In this document: piece after piece, positions 50,463 to 58,787 of the stretch
Numbering within the stretch: position 1 is the first letter of the stretch
How the letters are laid out: each line of letters starts with the position of its first letter
DNA from: Pedobacter westerhofensis
GTDB taxonomy: Bacteria > Bacteroidota > Bacteroidia > Sphingobacteriales > Sphingobacteriaceae
DNA length: 64,000 nt
NCBI RefSeq assembly: GCF_900182595.1
Contig: NZ_FXTN01000009.1
Coordinates: 186,001 to 250,000, forward strand
Direction: 5' to 3'
Program-made: the position numbers and the translations under genes
Notes under the pieces: generated by a model
Database searches by the model: none
What the model was told of the DNA's origin: nothing
The model's input: only the letters and a program-made list of their open reading frames with translations

Positions 50463-50879
50463 ATGAAACGTAATGCAACAGCCGTTTGGAATGGCACCAT
50501 CAAAGAAGGAAAAGGTACTTTAACTACAGACAGTACTGTTTTAAATCAGACACAATATTCGTTCGCCAGCCGTTTTGCTGAGGGAGTAGGAACTAATCCT
50601 GAAGAACTAATGGCTGCTGCCCACGCAGGCTGTTTTACCATGAAACTGAGTCTTGACCTTACTGAAGCCGGATTTAACCCTACTTCACTGGAAACTAAAG
50701 CTACAATAACTTTAGATACAAATACCGGAACGATCACTACTTCCAACCTTGTGCTTAAAGCTAGTATTCCTGATATTACTGAAGAGCAGTTTAAGGAAAT
50801 TACTGCTGGTGCCAAAGCAAACTGTCCGGTAAGTAAAGCTTACAACCTGGATATTACTTTAGATGCTACATTAGTTTAG
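50463..50879 (+). CDS. osmC: OsmC-family hydroperoxide reductase
   Basis: A 138-residue Ohr/OsmC protein that reduces organic peroxides through two Cys residues. The first Cys lies in HAGCFTMKLSLDL (residue about 59) and the second in AKANCPVSKAYNL (residue about 121). Family length is normal. The last codons lie inside a 34-bp sequence that is duplicated just downstream, and a long hairpin follows. Expected to be cytoplasmic and stress-induced, but no regulatory site was found. Confidence 0.92.
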   Translation: MKRNATAVWNGTIKEGKGTLTTDSTVLNQTQYSFASRFAEGVGTNPEELMAAAHAGCFTMKLSLDLTEAGFNPTSLETKATITLDTNTGTITTSNLVLKASIPDITEEQFKEITAGAKANCPVSKAYNLDITLDATLV

Positions 50880-50928
50880 TTCGAATAAAATAATAGATGC
50901 TATACTAGTTTAGTTCGAAAAAAATAAA
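50861..50928 (+). repeat. 34-bp tandem duplication of the osmC 3' end
   Basis: Unit 1 (50861-50894) begins AGATGCTACATTAGTTTAG and covers the last osmC codons and stop. Unit 2 (50895-50928) begins AGATGCTATACTAGTTTAG. Only a few positions differ. The copy lies outside the gene, so osmC itself is intact. Confidence 0.8.
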
Positions 50929-50999
50929 GTATATCATGTTCCGTCCTGGCGTTCTTTTGCGTAGCAAATTACTGCAGATGAATATGATATACTTTATTT
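50922..50999. repeat. Long hairpin with 16-bp perfect stem
   Basis: AAATAAAGTATATCAT (50922-50937) and ATGATATACTTTATTT (50984-50999) are exact reverse complements. The 46-base loop contains a smaller TTTGC/GCAAA hairpin, making a nested structure. It abuts the osmC 3' duplication and is followed by TTTCCC. It may act as a terminator or be a degraded small mobile repeat. Confidence 0.8.
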
Positions 51000-51047
51000 C
51001 TTTCCCTTAGAATGATCTCTCTAAATCTTAGCTAAAGATTTAAAAAA

Positions 51048-51656
51048 TTACTGCATGGCAGCAATGTTCCGGATCACCTCATCAAGTTCGTTGGCACTGT
51101 TATTAATCATCAGGATGACTTCCTTAAGCTCAGGGGTAATATTCTCCATGGTTTCCAGCAAAATGCTTAATCCCATAATATTTGCCAGGGGCTTCCTTAC
51201 TACGTGCGACTGTATATAATAGATTTGTGCGAGATTGTCCTGTGTTTTTGTTAAGGACTCTTTTGTATCTTTCAGTTCGCTGCTGTTGAGAATAAGCTCA
51301 GTGATATCATGTCCGATACAGAACATACCTGTGGGTACGTTATTGTCATCAAAGATAGCCTTGTATTCCCATTTGGTAGTTATATAACCGCCCTGGCCGT
51401 CATGCTTTCTGATAACTGCCGGAAATACCTGATCAGGATTCCCGAATGCCTTTTCAGAAACGGACTCACATATCTTTGTATCATCGGGGTGCATGGTAAC
51501 AGAATAATGCTGCCCCACAAGATCACCATGAACATTGTGAAAAATCTTTTGATACCTTTTGTTCACATAGGAATAGTTACTGTCCATGCCTACGCTGATC
51601 AAATAATACATCGTAGAATCATCGAGTAACTTCTTTGTTTCTTCAAAATCTGGCAT
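51048..51656 (-). CDS. PAS protein with kinase dimerisation domain only
   Basis: A 202-residue sensor. PAS fold at residues about 15-115 (YLISVGMDSNYSYVNKRYQKIF, TKWEYKAIFDDNNVPTGMFCIGHDITE), a coiled linker, then a HisKA-like segment YYIQSHVVRKPLANIMGLSILLETM with a candidate phospho-His. The protein then ends, without the N, G1 and G2 boxes of the ATP domain. The ATG at 51656 (MPDFEETKK) was preferred to one 23 codons upstream, which adds an unlikely tail. It could be a dimer partner or phosphotransfer protein. Confidence 0.8.
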   Translation of the reverse strand: MPDFEETKKLLDDSTMYYLISVGMDSNYSYVNKRYQKIFHNVHGDLVGQHYSVTMHPDDTKICESVSEKAFGNPDQVFPAVIRKHDGQGGYITTKWEYKAIFDDNNVPTGMFCIGHDITELILNSSELKDTKESLTKTQDNLAQIYYIQSHVVRKPLANIMGLSILLETMENITPELKEVILMINNSANELDEVIRNIAAMQ

Positions 51657-51756
51657 AAAATGAATTGAGATATAATTATTTGCTATCTGTAATACATATT
51701 TAACAGAAAAATGTTTGATGAGCAAAAATAGCAGGATGATTTAAAGCGTAAGATAA

Positions 51757-51882
51757 TTACTCTTTGGGCTGATAGATGATATTTCTTACTACAAGGAAGA
51801 CAACAAAGAGTGCCAGCATAATGATCATAATTTCGGGTGTCCCGACATTTACGCCGCCAACCATAAAGAGGAATATATTCAT
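51757..51882 (-). CDS. 41-residue TatA-like membrane peptide
   Basis: MNIFLFMVGGVNVGTPEIMIIM followed by LALFVVFLVV and a short basic tail RNIIYQPKE. The VGTPEI-plus-helix opening recalls Bacteroidota TatA, but the amphipathic helix after it is missing, so it is unlikely to work as TatA. It is a one-helix membrane peptide. The frame is short but well formed, and it lies upstream of the PAS gene on the same strand with 100 bases between. Confidence 0.55.
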   Translation of the reverse strand: MNIFLFMVGGVNVGTPEIMIIMLALFVVFLVVRNIIYQPKE

Positions 51883-52030
51883 AGGTGTGTATTTAAATCA
51901 AAGGCAGATGAAGCCCTCAGGAGGTTAATATATCGATTTACCTGTAAAGCAGCTGGTATATTTTAATCTTTAACCAAACAATACGGGCTTTCATTCCTTT
52001 TTATGGTATAGATTTCTAAAAAAGTAAATT

Positions 52031-52447
52031 ATGGACAGATTAGTAATAGAATCAATATTGGCCGATGTTGATGAAATATATTTATCAAACGACAGTGAAA
52101 ATCAGGAATTAAACCCATCGATCATACTTGGTTTTAAAGCCGGCAATTCTGATCAGATCATCAATGCTTTTGAGGCGCTGAAAAATGTTACGCAGAACAA
52201 AAATGTGGAGCTGATTATTTGCAGGACACTTGTTTCAGGTATTTATGATCTTGAGATCAAAACAGAGGCATTGGATGAGCCTGTTCGAATATTGAACAAG
52301 GTTATTCCTGCTGAACTTCTGGCCAGGATTGAAGATCAGCTTCATCAGCGTAAAACGATCGTACTGGGCACGAATGTATCTGCGGAAGAGAACTGGATTA
52401 CTGTAAATGAGGCCCAGGTGAAAGAATGCGCTGTAAAAGAGGGTTAG
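52031..52447 (+). CDS. Hypothetical protein, 138 residues
   Basis: Soluble mixed alpha/beta protein starting MDRLVIESILADVDEIYLSND. It has two evenly spaced beta-strand/helix segments (SIILGFKAGNSDQIINAFEALKNV and VELIICRTLVSGIYDLEIKTEALDE). No known family was recognised, no signal peptide or helix anchor. The frame is fully open with ordinary codon use, so it is probably real. Single gene between the 41-residue peptide gene (divergent) and DUF3276 (convergent). Confidence 0.65.
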   Translation: MDRLVIESILADVDEIYLSNDSENQELNPSIILGFKAGNSDQIINAFEALKNVTQNKNVELIICRTLVSGIYDLEIKTEALDEPVRILNKVIPAELLARIEDQLHQRKTIVLGTNVSAEENWITVNEAQVKECAVKEG

Positions 52448-52547
52448 TGGTACCAGCTGGAATTACCGGTGGAAAATAAGATATAAAGCGGGGTTTGATT
52501 TCAGGTCATACCCTGCTGCATTTTAGGCCGGCGCTAATTTTGGGCAT

Positions 52548-52569
52548 AAAAAAAGCCCCAAAGGAGCTT
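52548..52569 (-). terminator. Terminator of the DUF3276 gene
   Basis: On the minus strand, AGCTCC and GGGGCT (one G-U pair) enclose a TTT loop and are followed by seven T residues. It lies 20 bases after the gene's stop. Confidence 0.85.
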
Positions 52570-52588
52570 CTAAATGGGTTTTTAATTT

Positions 52589-52915
52589 CTAAAAAGAAAA
52601 ATCATCATTCTGGCCTTTACCGCCGCCTTCATGGTTCTCAGAATATTCGTAGCGTTTTTCTACTACATCCTGATGTGTTTTGATATAATCCACCGTTTCA
52701 TTTAAACCTTCAGCAAATTTTTCGAAATCTTCTTTGTAAAGAAAGATTTTATGCTTTACAAACACACCGTCTTCCAGTCTTTTCTTACTTTCAGTGAGGG
52801 TTAAATAATAGTCGCCTGAGCGAGTAGCTTTAACGTCGAAAAAATATGTTCTCTTACCGGCCCTTACTTTTTTAGAAAAAACCTCTTCTCTCTCTTTGTT
52901 GTCAAATTCTCCCAT
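52589..52915 (-). CDS. DUF3276 (PUR-alpha-like) nucleic-acid-binding protein
   Basis: A 108-residue basic-acidic protein of the PUR/DUF3276 family, a single PUR repeat found in Bacteroidota and spirochaetes. RKVRAGKRTYFFDVKATRSGDYYLTLTESKK (residues about 15-45) is the beta sheet signature, and KHKIFLYKEDFEKFAEGL the following helix. Members bind single-stranded DNA or RNA. Its precise cellular role is unknown. It has its own terminator and lies downstream of, and on the same strand as, the ABC exporter gene, 70 bases away. Confidence 0.92.
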   Translation of the reverse strand: MGEFDNKEREEVFSKKVRAGKRTYFFDVKATRSGDYYLTLTESKKRLEDGVFVKHKIFLYKEDFEKFAEGLNETVDYIKTHQDVVEKRYEYSENHEGGGKGQNDDFSF

Positions 52916-52984
52916 GTTTGGTATTACTGTTGGTTTTGGTTCGGGTAAATATAAACTATTAATCAGTAAAGATCAAAATAGAAA

Positions 52985-54775
52985 TTAAAGAGATTTATTT
53001 TCTTCTTCCAATAACTGGTTTAAAAACATTTCTTCATAGATACCGTGAAGATTAAGCAATTCATCATGAGTACCTTGTTCAGCAATCCTGCCTTCTTCGA
53101 GCACGATGATCTTATCGGCTTTTCTGATTGTCGAAATCCTGTGCGCAATTAGAATACTTGTCTTTCCTTTCATGACATTGCCCAGGTTATTTAAGATCTC
53201 TTCCTCTGTCCTGGTATCCACGGCCGAAAGACAGTCATCAAAGATCAGTACCCTGGGCTCCTTTATCAATGCCCTTGCAATTGAAACCCTTTGTTTCTGG
53301 CCTCCTGACAGTGTAATTCCCCTTTCTCCCAGCATGGTGTCAAACTTTAGTTCAAAGTCCATAATATTATCATAGACCGCTGCATTTCTGGCTGCGGCTT
53401 CTATTTCTGCATCAGTAACTGTATCCAGGCCAAAGGCTATATTGTTCCTGATGTTATCTGAAAAGAGAAAAACTTCCTGCGGTACAAAACCTACCTGGTT
53501 CCGGTAAGAATTCAGGTTGATCAGCGGCAGTGGTTCACCATCTATAGAAATTGTGCCTGAGTCTGCATCATACATCCGCATAATCAGGTTGGCGAGCGTA
53601 GACTTGCCGGAGCCCGTGCGGCCAATTACTGCTACAAACTGTCCCGACTGAATGCTGAAGGAAATATCTTTCAGTGCTGCAATGCCTGTATCCTGATAAG
53701 TAAAACTAACGTTCTCAAAGCTGATATTGCCGCCAAAGTCCGGCAGGGCGATATTTCCGGAGCGGATATCAGGCTGGAGTTCCAGGAATTCATTGATCCT
53801 CTTTTGAGAGGCCGCAGCCCGTTGTATCAGGGTGGTTACCCAGCCCAGCATTGTCACGGGGAAAGTGAGCTGGTTTACATAAACGATAAATTCTGCAATA
53901 TTGCCCGCAGTAATGGAGCCGTCAAGCACCTGTTCACCGCCGATATAAACAGTAAGGATCGTGCTCAGGCCAACAAGCAGCAGCATGGTAGGGTAGAAGA
54001 GTGCCTGCACACGGACAAGGCTCATTGCATTGGATTTGTAGCCATCGCTTTCGCGGGCAAAAATCTGTCTGGTATAATCTTCCCTTACATAGGATTTGAT
54101 TACCCTGATGCCGGAAAAACGCTCCTGCACAAAACTGGACAGGCGCGATAACTGCTCCTGGATCTGCTCGCTTTTATGATTGATCTGGGTATTTACAAAA
54201 TAGATGATGATAACCAGAACAGGCAGGGGAAGCAGGCAAAATGTGGCAAGCCTTGGATTTACCGAATACATAGAAGTAACGATCAGTACAAATAAGACTG
54301 CTGTATTGATGGCGTACATGATTGCTGGCCCTACATACATCCTTACCCTGTTAACATCCTCGGTAGCCCTGTTCATCAGGTCGCCCGTATTGTTCCTGCG
54401 ATAAAAACCAAGGCTCAGCTCCTGATAGTGGGCATAGATCTCGTTTTTCATGTCGAACTCAATATGCCTGGACATCAGGATCAGCGTCTGCCGCATAAAG
54501 AAAAGGAATAAGCCACGCACCAGATAGAGCAGTAGCACCAGCGTGCCGAAGTAGAAAAGGCTGTAGCTAAAGATATCGTAAATGATCTGCTGTCTTTCAA
54601 AACCACTGAACAAGCCATAGATCTGGATGTTTTCTGTGATCAGGTTAAAGGCATGGCCGATCACCTGTGCGGGGATAACCCCAAAGATGTTGGAAATGAT
54701 CACAAAAAACATCCCCGGAACGATCCACCATTTATATTTATAGAAGTATTTATTTAGAAAAATCAGGTGCTTCAT
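52985..54775 (-). CDS. ABC transporter, MsbA-type exporter (permease-ATPase fusion)
   Basis: A 596-residue half-transporter. Six membrane helices cover residues about 18-320. The ATPase domain follows: Walker A GRTGSGKST near 386, Q-loop VGFVPQE, signature LSGGQKQR, Walker B VLIFDDCLSAVD and H-loop IAHRIS. Half-transporters of this type dimerise and export lipids or drugs. No partner is encoded nearby, so a homodimer is likely. Substrate unknown. An intact Q-loop and H-loop argue for active transport. Confidence 0.95.
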   Translation of the reverse strand: MKHLIFLNKYFYKYKWWIVPGMFFVIISNIFGVIPAQVIGHAFNLITENIQIYGLFSGFERQQIIYDIFSYSLFYFGTLVLLLYLVRGLFLFFMRQTLILMSRHIEFDMKNEIYAHYQELSLGFYRRNNTGDLMNRATEDVNRVRMYVGPAIMYAINTAVLFVLIVTSMYSVNPRLATFCLLPLPVLVIIIYFVNTQINHKSEQIQEQLSRLSSFVQERFSGIRVIKSYVREDYTRQIFARESDGYKSNAMSLVRVQALFYPTMLLLVGLSTILTVYIGGEQVLDGSITAGNIAEFIVYVNQLTFPVTMLGWVTTLIQRAAASQKRINEFLELQPDIRSGNIALPDFGGNISFENVSFTYQDTGIAALKDISFSIQSGQFVAVIGRTGSGKSTLANLIMRMYDADSGTISIDGEPLPLINLNSYRNQVGFVPQEVFLFSDNIRNNIAFGLDTVTDAEIEAAARNAAVYDNIMDFELKFDTMLGERGITLSGGQKQRVSIARALIKEPRVLIFDDCLSAVDTRTEEEILNNLGNVMKGKTSILIAHRISTIRKADKIIVLEEGRIAEQGTHDELLNLHGIYEEMFLNQLLEEENKSL

Positions 54776-54887
54776 GTTTGGGTAAAGTTAGCCAATTGAG
54801 GAGGATTTTTGAAAACTGTTTGGTTAAAACAATGTAATTAATCTTTTTTATCCTTAGTTTTGCGAACTGTTTGATAAACGAAATCAT

Positions 54888-55976
54888 ATGTCTGCTAAGA
54901 GTTCTGTGGTAACCTCAATTTTAGATCAGCTAAGCGCATTAGGGCATAAAAAAGTGGTCTATTGCAGTGATCCTGATACAGGTTTGAAAGCAATTATCGC
55001 GATCCACGACACTACACTTGGCCCTGCTCTTGGAGGCACGCGGATGTGGAATTATGCTACCGAAACTGAAGCACTGGAAGATGTGCTTCGCCTGTCCAGA
55101 AGTATGACGTATAAAGCAGCAATCACAGGTCTAAACCTGGGGGGAGGCAAAGCGGTGATCATCGGCGATTCAAGAAAAGGAAAGTCGGAGGCAATGATGC
55201 GCAGTTTTGGACGTTTTATTAAAAATCTTAACGGTGAGTTTATCACTGCCGAAGATGTAGGTACAACAACCAGGGACATGGAGTATATCAGCATGGAAAC
55301 CAAATATGTAACAGGAGTTCCTGAATCGATCGGAGGGATGGGAGATCCTTCTCCAACGACTGCGAAAGGTATTTTTCTGGGGATGAAAGCCTGTGTAAAG
55401 GAGGTTTTTGGTACCGATACGCTGGCAGGCCGTTCTGTAGTTGTACAGGGTATAGGAAACGCCGGCGAGCATCTGGTAGAACTGCTGAGACAGGAGAATG
55501 TAGAAGTGTTTATCAGCGATATCAATGAAGACCGTTTACACCAGGTAGCACGCAAGTACAAGGCAAAACCTGTTGAGGCTGATAAGATTTTTGGTTTGGA
55601 TGTTGATATTTACGCTCCCTGTGCCCTTGGCGCTACCGTCAATGACAAAACCATACCTAAAATGAAGTTTGCAATCATTGCAGGTTCAGCAAATAATCAG
55701 CTTGCAGATGAGCAAAAACATGGTCAGATGCTGCTGGAGAAGAACATCTTATTTGCGCCGGACTACCTGATCAATGCCGGCGGGCTCATCAACTGTTACT
55801 CTGAACTGACGGGTTACGGTAAAAAACGCACGATGCAGCTCACAGAAAATATCTATGATGCTACGCGCAATGTGATTAAAATGTCCAAGGCAGATAATAT
55901 ACCCACCATTCTGGCAGCAAACAGGATTGTTGAAAAAAGAATAAGCGATATAAAAAAAATAAAATCATCATTTTAA
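54888..55976 (+). CDS. ldh: Leucine dehydrogenase (Glu/Leu/Phe/Val family)
   Basis: A 362-residue amino-acid dehydrogenase that deaminates branched-chain amino acids with NAD. GPALGGTRMWNY, GLNLGGGKAVIIGD (catalytic Lys) and GEFITAEDVGTT are conserved in the family, and GIGNAGEHLVELL is the NAD fold. PCALGATVND and the closing region complete it. Substrate preference for leucine or valine is inferred from length and sequence. It starts 30 bases after a TAGTTTTG -7-like element. Confidence 0.9.
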   Translation: MSAKSSVVTSILDQLSALGHKKVVYCSDPDTGLKAIIAIHDTTLGPALGGTRMWNYATETEALEDVLRLSRSMTYKAAITGLNLGGGKAVIIGDSRKGKSEAMMRSFGRFIKNLNGEFITAEDVGTTTRDMEYISMETKYVTGVPESIGGMGDPSPTTAKGIFLGMKACVKEVFGTDTLAGRSVVVQGIGNAGEHLVELLRQENVEVFISDINEDRLHQVARKYKAKPVEADKIFGLDVDIYAPCALGATVNDKTIPKMKFAIIAGSANNQLADEQKHGQMLLEKNILFAPDYLINAGGLINCYSELTGYGKKRTMQLTENIYDATRNVIKMSKADNIPTILAANRIVEKRISDIKKIKSSF

Positions 55977-56009
55977 TAACCGGTAAATTACCAACTCGTT
56001 CTTACATTC

Positions 56010-56960
56010 ATGTTAAATAGAAGGCACTTAAGAATTAAAGCTCTGCAAAACATTTTTGCTTGGCAAATGACTGAAAAAAAGGATCTCAATTCTGCGAAAA
56101 AAGAATTGATGCTCAGTATTGATAATGTTTATGAAATGTATGTCAGAATGCTGGCACTGCTTTCTGAGATTACGGAGTATACTGAGATTGATGCAATTGA
56201 AAGAGCCAACAAGCACTTTCCTACAGCAGAAGACCTGAATCCCAACAAGAAGTTACTCACGAACAGGTTTATCGTTCTCCTGCAGCAAAACCCTGAGTTT
56301 AAGGCTGCAGTGAACAAATACCAGATCAACTGGCATGCCGATCCTGAGTTTATTAAAACCATCTACAACAAATTAAAATCAACTCCTGAATATACTGCTT
56401 ATCTGAATGATGCAGATGACAGCCTGGAAGGATCAAAAGAGATTATCAAATTTATTTTCAGGAAAATCATTCTAAAAAGCCAGAATATTATCCAGGCTTT
56501 TGAGGATAAATTTATCAACTGGTCTGTAGACAAGGAAGTAATGCAGGGAATGGTGGCTAAAACGCTCAAAAACTTCACCTCAGAAGACGCGTTTAAGAAT
56601 AAGCTTACCCCGATCAGTGCAGACTGGAAAGAGGATGGCAAGTTTGTGGAAGACCTGTTCGTTTACACACTGAAAAATAACAATGAGTACCAGGCGCTGA
56701 TCGCAGAACGTACCAAAAACTGGGAATCTGAAAGGATTGCCTTAATGGATACGATCCTGATGAAAATGGCAATTTGTGAACTGATGAATTTCCCTTCTAT
56801 TCCGGTGAAAGTAACTATAAACGAATACCTTGACCTGTCTAAAGATTACAGTACGCCGAAGAGTAATTCGTTTATTAACGGTATATTAGATAAAATTTTG
56901 AGCGACCTTAAACGTACCAACAGTATCAAAAAAGCAGGCCGCGGATTAATAGAAGAATAA
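56010..56960 (+). CDS. nusB: Transcription antitermination protein NusB, long form
   Basis: A 316-residue protein; most NusB have about 140 residues. The NusB fold is at the C-terminus (WESERIALMDTILMKMAICELMNFPSIPVKVTINEYLDLSKDYSTPKSNSFINGILDKI). The first 190 residues open with the NusB-like MLNRRHLRIKALQNIFAW. This long form is standard in Bacteroidota. NusB pairs with NusE for rRNA antitermination. It overlaps nothing; DUF1573 follows after one base, so they are probably co-transcribed. Confidence 0.93.
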   Translation: MLNRRHLRIKALQNIFAWQMTEKKDLNSAKKELMLSIDNVYEMYVRMLALLSEITEYTEIDAIERANKHFPTAEDLNPNKKLLTNRFIVLLQQNPEFKAAVNKYQINWHADPEFIKTIYNKLKSTPEYTAYLNDADDSLEGSKEIIKFIFRKIILKSQNIIQAFEDKFINWSVDKEVMQGMVAKTLKNFTSEDAFKNKLTPISADWKEDGKFVEDLFVYTLKNNNEYQALIAERTKNWESERIALMDTILMKMAICELMNFPSIPVKVTINEYLDLSKDYSTPKSNSFINGILDKILSDLKRTNSIKKAGRGLIEE

Positions 56961-56961
56961 T

Positions 56962-57411
56962 ATGAAGAAAATTTTTGTACTGGCGCTGGCTGCGGCAACG
57001 TTTGCAGCCTGTCAGCAATCAAAATCATCAGTAACTGCTGACAGCGCAGTTACTGCAACCAAAACTGAAGTTGTTGCACCTGAAAATGCGCCTGTAATCA
57101 GTTTTGAAAGTGGGATGTACAACTTTGGCAAAATCAGCCAGGGCGAAAAGGTAAATCATGAGTTCAAATTCAAAAACACTGGAAAGAGCCCGCTGATCAT
57201 TACCAATGCTACAGCAACCTGCGGCTGTACAACTCCCGATATTCCAAAGGCACCTATCAAACCTGGCGATTCAGGAGTGATCAAAGTAGTTTTCAACAGT
57301 ACCGGTAAAATGGGAATGCAGGATAAAATTGTTACCATCACTTCCAATGCCAACCCGGAAACAACTGAGGTGCACCTGATCGGTGAGGTACAGGAAATTG
57401 CTGCAAAATAA
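56962..57411 (+). CDS. DUF1573 lipoprotein
   Basis: A 149-residue exported lipoprotein. The lipobox is TFAAC with the lipidated Cys at residue 17. After it lies an Ig-like DUF1573 domain: SFESGMYNFGKISQGEKVNHEFKFKNTGKSPLIITNATATCGCTTPD, containing the CGCT motif, and KPGDSGVIKVVFNSTGKMG. Function unknown, but it is a common periplasmic protein in Bacteroidota. It is located between nusB and yajC, with 1 and 27 bases either side. Confidence 0.93.
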   Translation: MKKIFVLALAAATFAACQQSKSSVTADSAVTATKTEVVAPENAPVISFESGMYNFGKISQGEKVNHEFKFKNTGKSPLIITNATATCGCTTPDIPKAPIKPGDSGVIKVVFNSTGKMGMQDKIVTITSNANPETTEVHLIGEVQEIAAK

Positions 57412-57438
57412 TTAATACTCATACACACACAAACAAAT

Positions 57439-57759
57439 ATGACATCTACAGTAATTTTACAAGCAGCCGGCGGAAGCAGTATGTTAAGTACATTGGTTCC
57501 AATGGTGTTGATCATGGTAGTTTTTTACTTCTTTATGATCAGGCCACAGGTTAAAAAAGCAAAAGATCACAAGAAATTGGTTGCCGACCTGAAAAAAGGG
57601 GATAAGATCGTTACTACTGCTGGTATCCACGGTAAAATTGTTGACATGAACGAACTTACCTTCCTGATTGAAGTAGAAGGCGGTACAAAAATCCGTTTTG
57701 ATAAAAGCGCTATTTCTCTGGATGCTACAAAGGCCTCAGGAGAACTGCCTAAAGCCTAA
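57439..57759 (+). CDS. yajC: Sec translocase accessory subunit YajC
   Basis: A 106-residue inner-membrane protein with one N-terminal helix (LVPMVLIMVVFYFFMIRP) and the YajC motif RPQVKKAKDHKKLVADLKKGDKIVTTAGIHGKI. It associates with SecDF in protein export. Followed by a terminator. It forms a unit with DUF1573 and nusB. Confidence 0.95.
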   Translation: MTSTVILQAAGGSSMLSTLVPMVLIMVVFYFFMIRPQVKKAKDHKKLVADLKKGDKIVTTAGIHGKIVDMNELTFLIEVEGGTKIRFDKSAISLDATKASGELPKA

Positions 57760-57777
57760 TATATTAATTTACACCTG

Positions 57778-57808
57778 AAGCCGCTCCTTTCTTGGTGCGG
57801 CTTTTTTG
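57778..57808 (+). terminator. Intrinsic terminator after yajC
   Basis: AAGCCGC (57778-57784) pairs with GCGGCTT (57797-57803), followed by TTTTTG. It separates yajC from the YbbR-like gene, although transcription may read through. Confidence 0.85.
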
Positions 57809-57836
57809 TTTTATTAAATTTGTTTACTTTACAGCC

Positions 57837-58787
57837 ATGCCTTTTATACGACTTACAAAAATAGAGCGAAAGCGCTTTTTGGTATTGATCACCTGTCTCT
57901 TACTGGCGATTGCAGGATGGCTGTTTCTGGCACTGAACAACAAGTACGTTTATACGGCCAAAACTGTGCTGGTATACAAAAACTTCCCCCAAAAAAAAGC
58001 TTTTCACCCGCTGCAGTCAGATACAGTAGACCTGCTGGTAGAGGGAACGGGATGGCAGCTGCTTTTTGCACGCCTGCGTGTAAGCCCCCCTTCCATCAAC
58101 ATCAGCCTCGATAAACTCAACAACAGAAATTATATTCTCTTCTCAGAGCAGCTGTACAGTGTGAACAGTCAGCTGGAAACTTCCCAGAAAATCATATCTG
58201 TACGTCCCGATACCTTATATTTTGATTTCTCTAAAAGAACGGTGAAAAGGGTTCCGGTCAAGCTGGTCTCGAAGCTCACTTTTGCCAGGCAGTTTGGTAT
58301 CTCAGACGACATCGAGTTTACGCCCGATTATGTAACGGTATCAGGGCCGCAGGAGGAGCTGGAGAAAATCAGGGAATGGAAAACGGATACACTGAAACTG
58401 ACTGATATACAACGTCCCTCTGTTTCAAGACTGGCGATGAAACCCAACCTGCAAAAAAATGTGAACATATTCCCTTCCACCATTGAGGTGAAACTGCCGG
58501 TAGATGAATTCACGGAAAAAACCCTGGAAATTCCCCTTAAGGTGCTCAATAACAGTGAATACTATAATGTGAAGCTGTATCCTAAGAAAGTAAAAATTAC
58601 TTTTTTGGTGGCGCTGTCCAGCTATCAGCAGGTAAATGAAGATTTTATAGAAGCATCGGTTGATCTCAATGAATGGAAAATACAAAAACACCATCAGCTG
58701 AGTATTAAGCTGACGCGTTTTCCCGACTATTGCAGAAAGGTAAAACTTGTGCCGGAAAAGGTTGACTTTATTATTGAGAAGCAATGA
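57837..58787 (+). CDS. YbbR-domain (CdaR-like) membrane protein
   Basis: A 316-residue protein with one N-terminal helix (residues about 14-33) and extracytoplasmic YbbR-like repeats, such as FTPDYVTVSGPQEELEKIREW near residues 178-198 and TLEIPLKVLNNSEYYNVKLYPKKVKITFLV near 225-255. CdaR in firmicutes regulates diadenylate cyclase CdaA; no CdaA gene is adjacent. The ATG at 57837 is preferred over one at 57792, which lies inside the terminator. It overlaps coaE by four bases. Confidence 0.82.
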   Translation: MPFIRLTKIERKRFLVLITCLLLAIAGWLFLALNNKYVYTAKTVLVYKNFPQKKAFHPLQSDTVDLLVEGTGWQLLFARLRVSPPSINISLDKLNNRNYILFSEQLYSVNSQLETSQKIISVRPDTLYFDFSKRTVKRVPVKLVSKLTFARQFGISDDIEFTPDYVTVSGPQEELEKIREWKTDTLKLTDIQRPSVSRLAMKPNLQKNVNIFPSTIEVKLPVDEFTEKTLEIPLKVLNNSEYYNVKLYPKKVKITFLVALSSYQQVNEDFIEASVDLNEWKIQKHHQLSIKLTRFPDYCRKVKLVPEKVDFIIEKQ

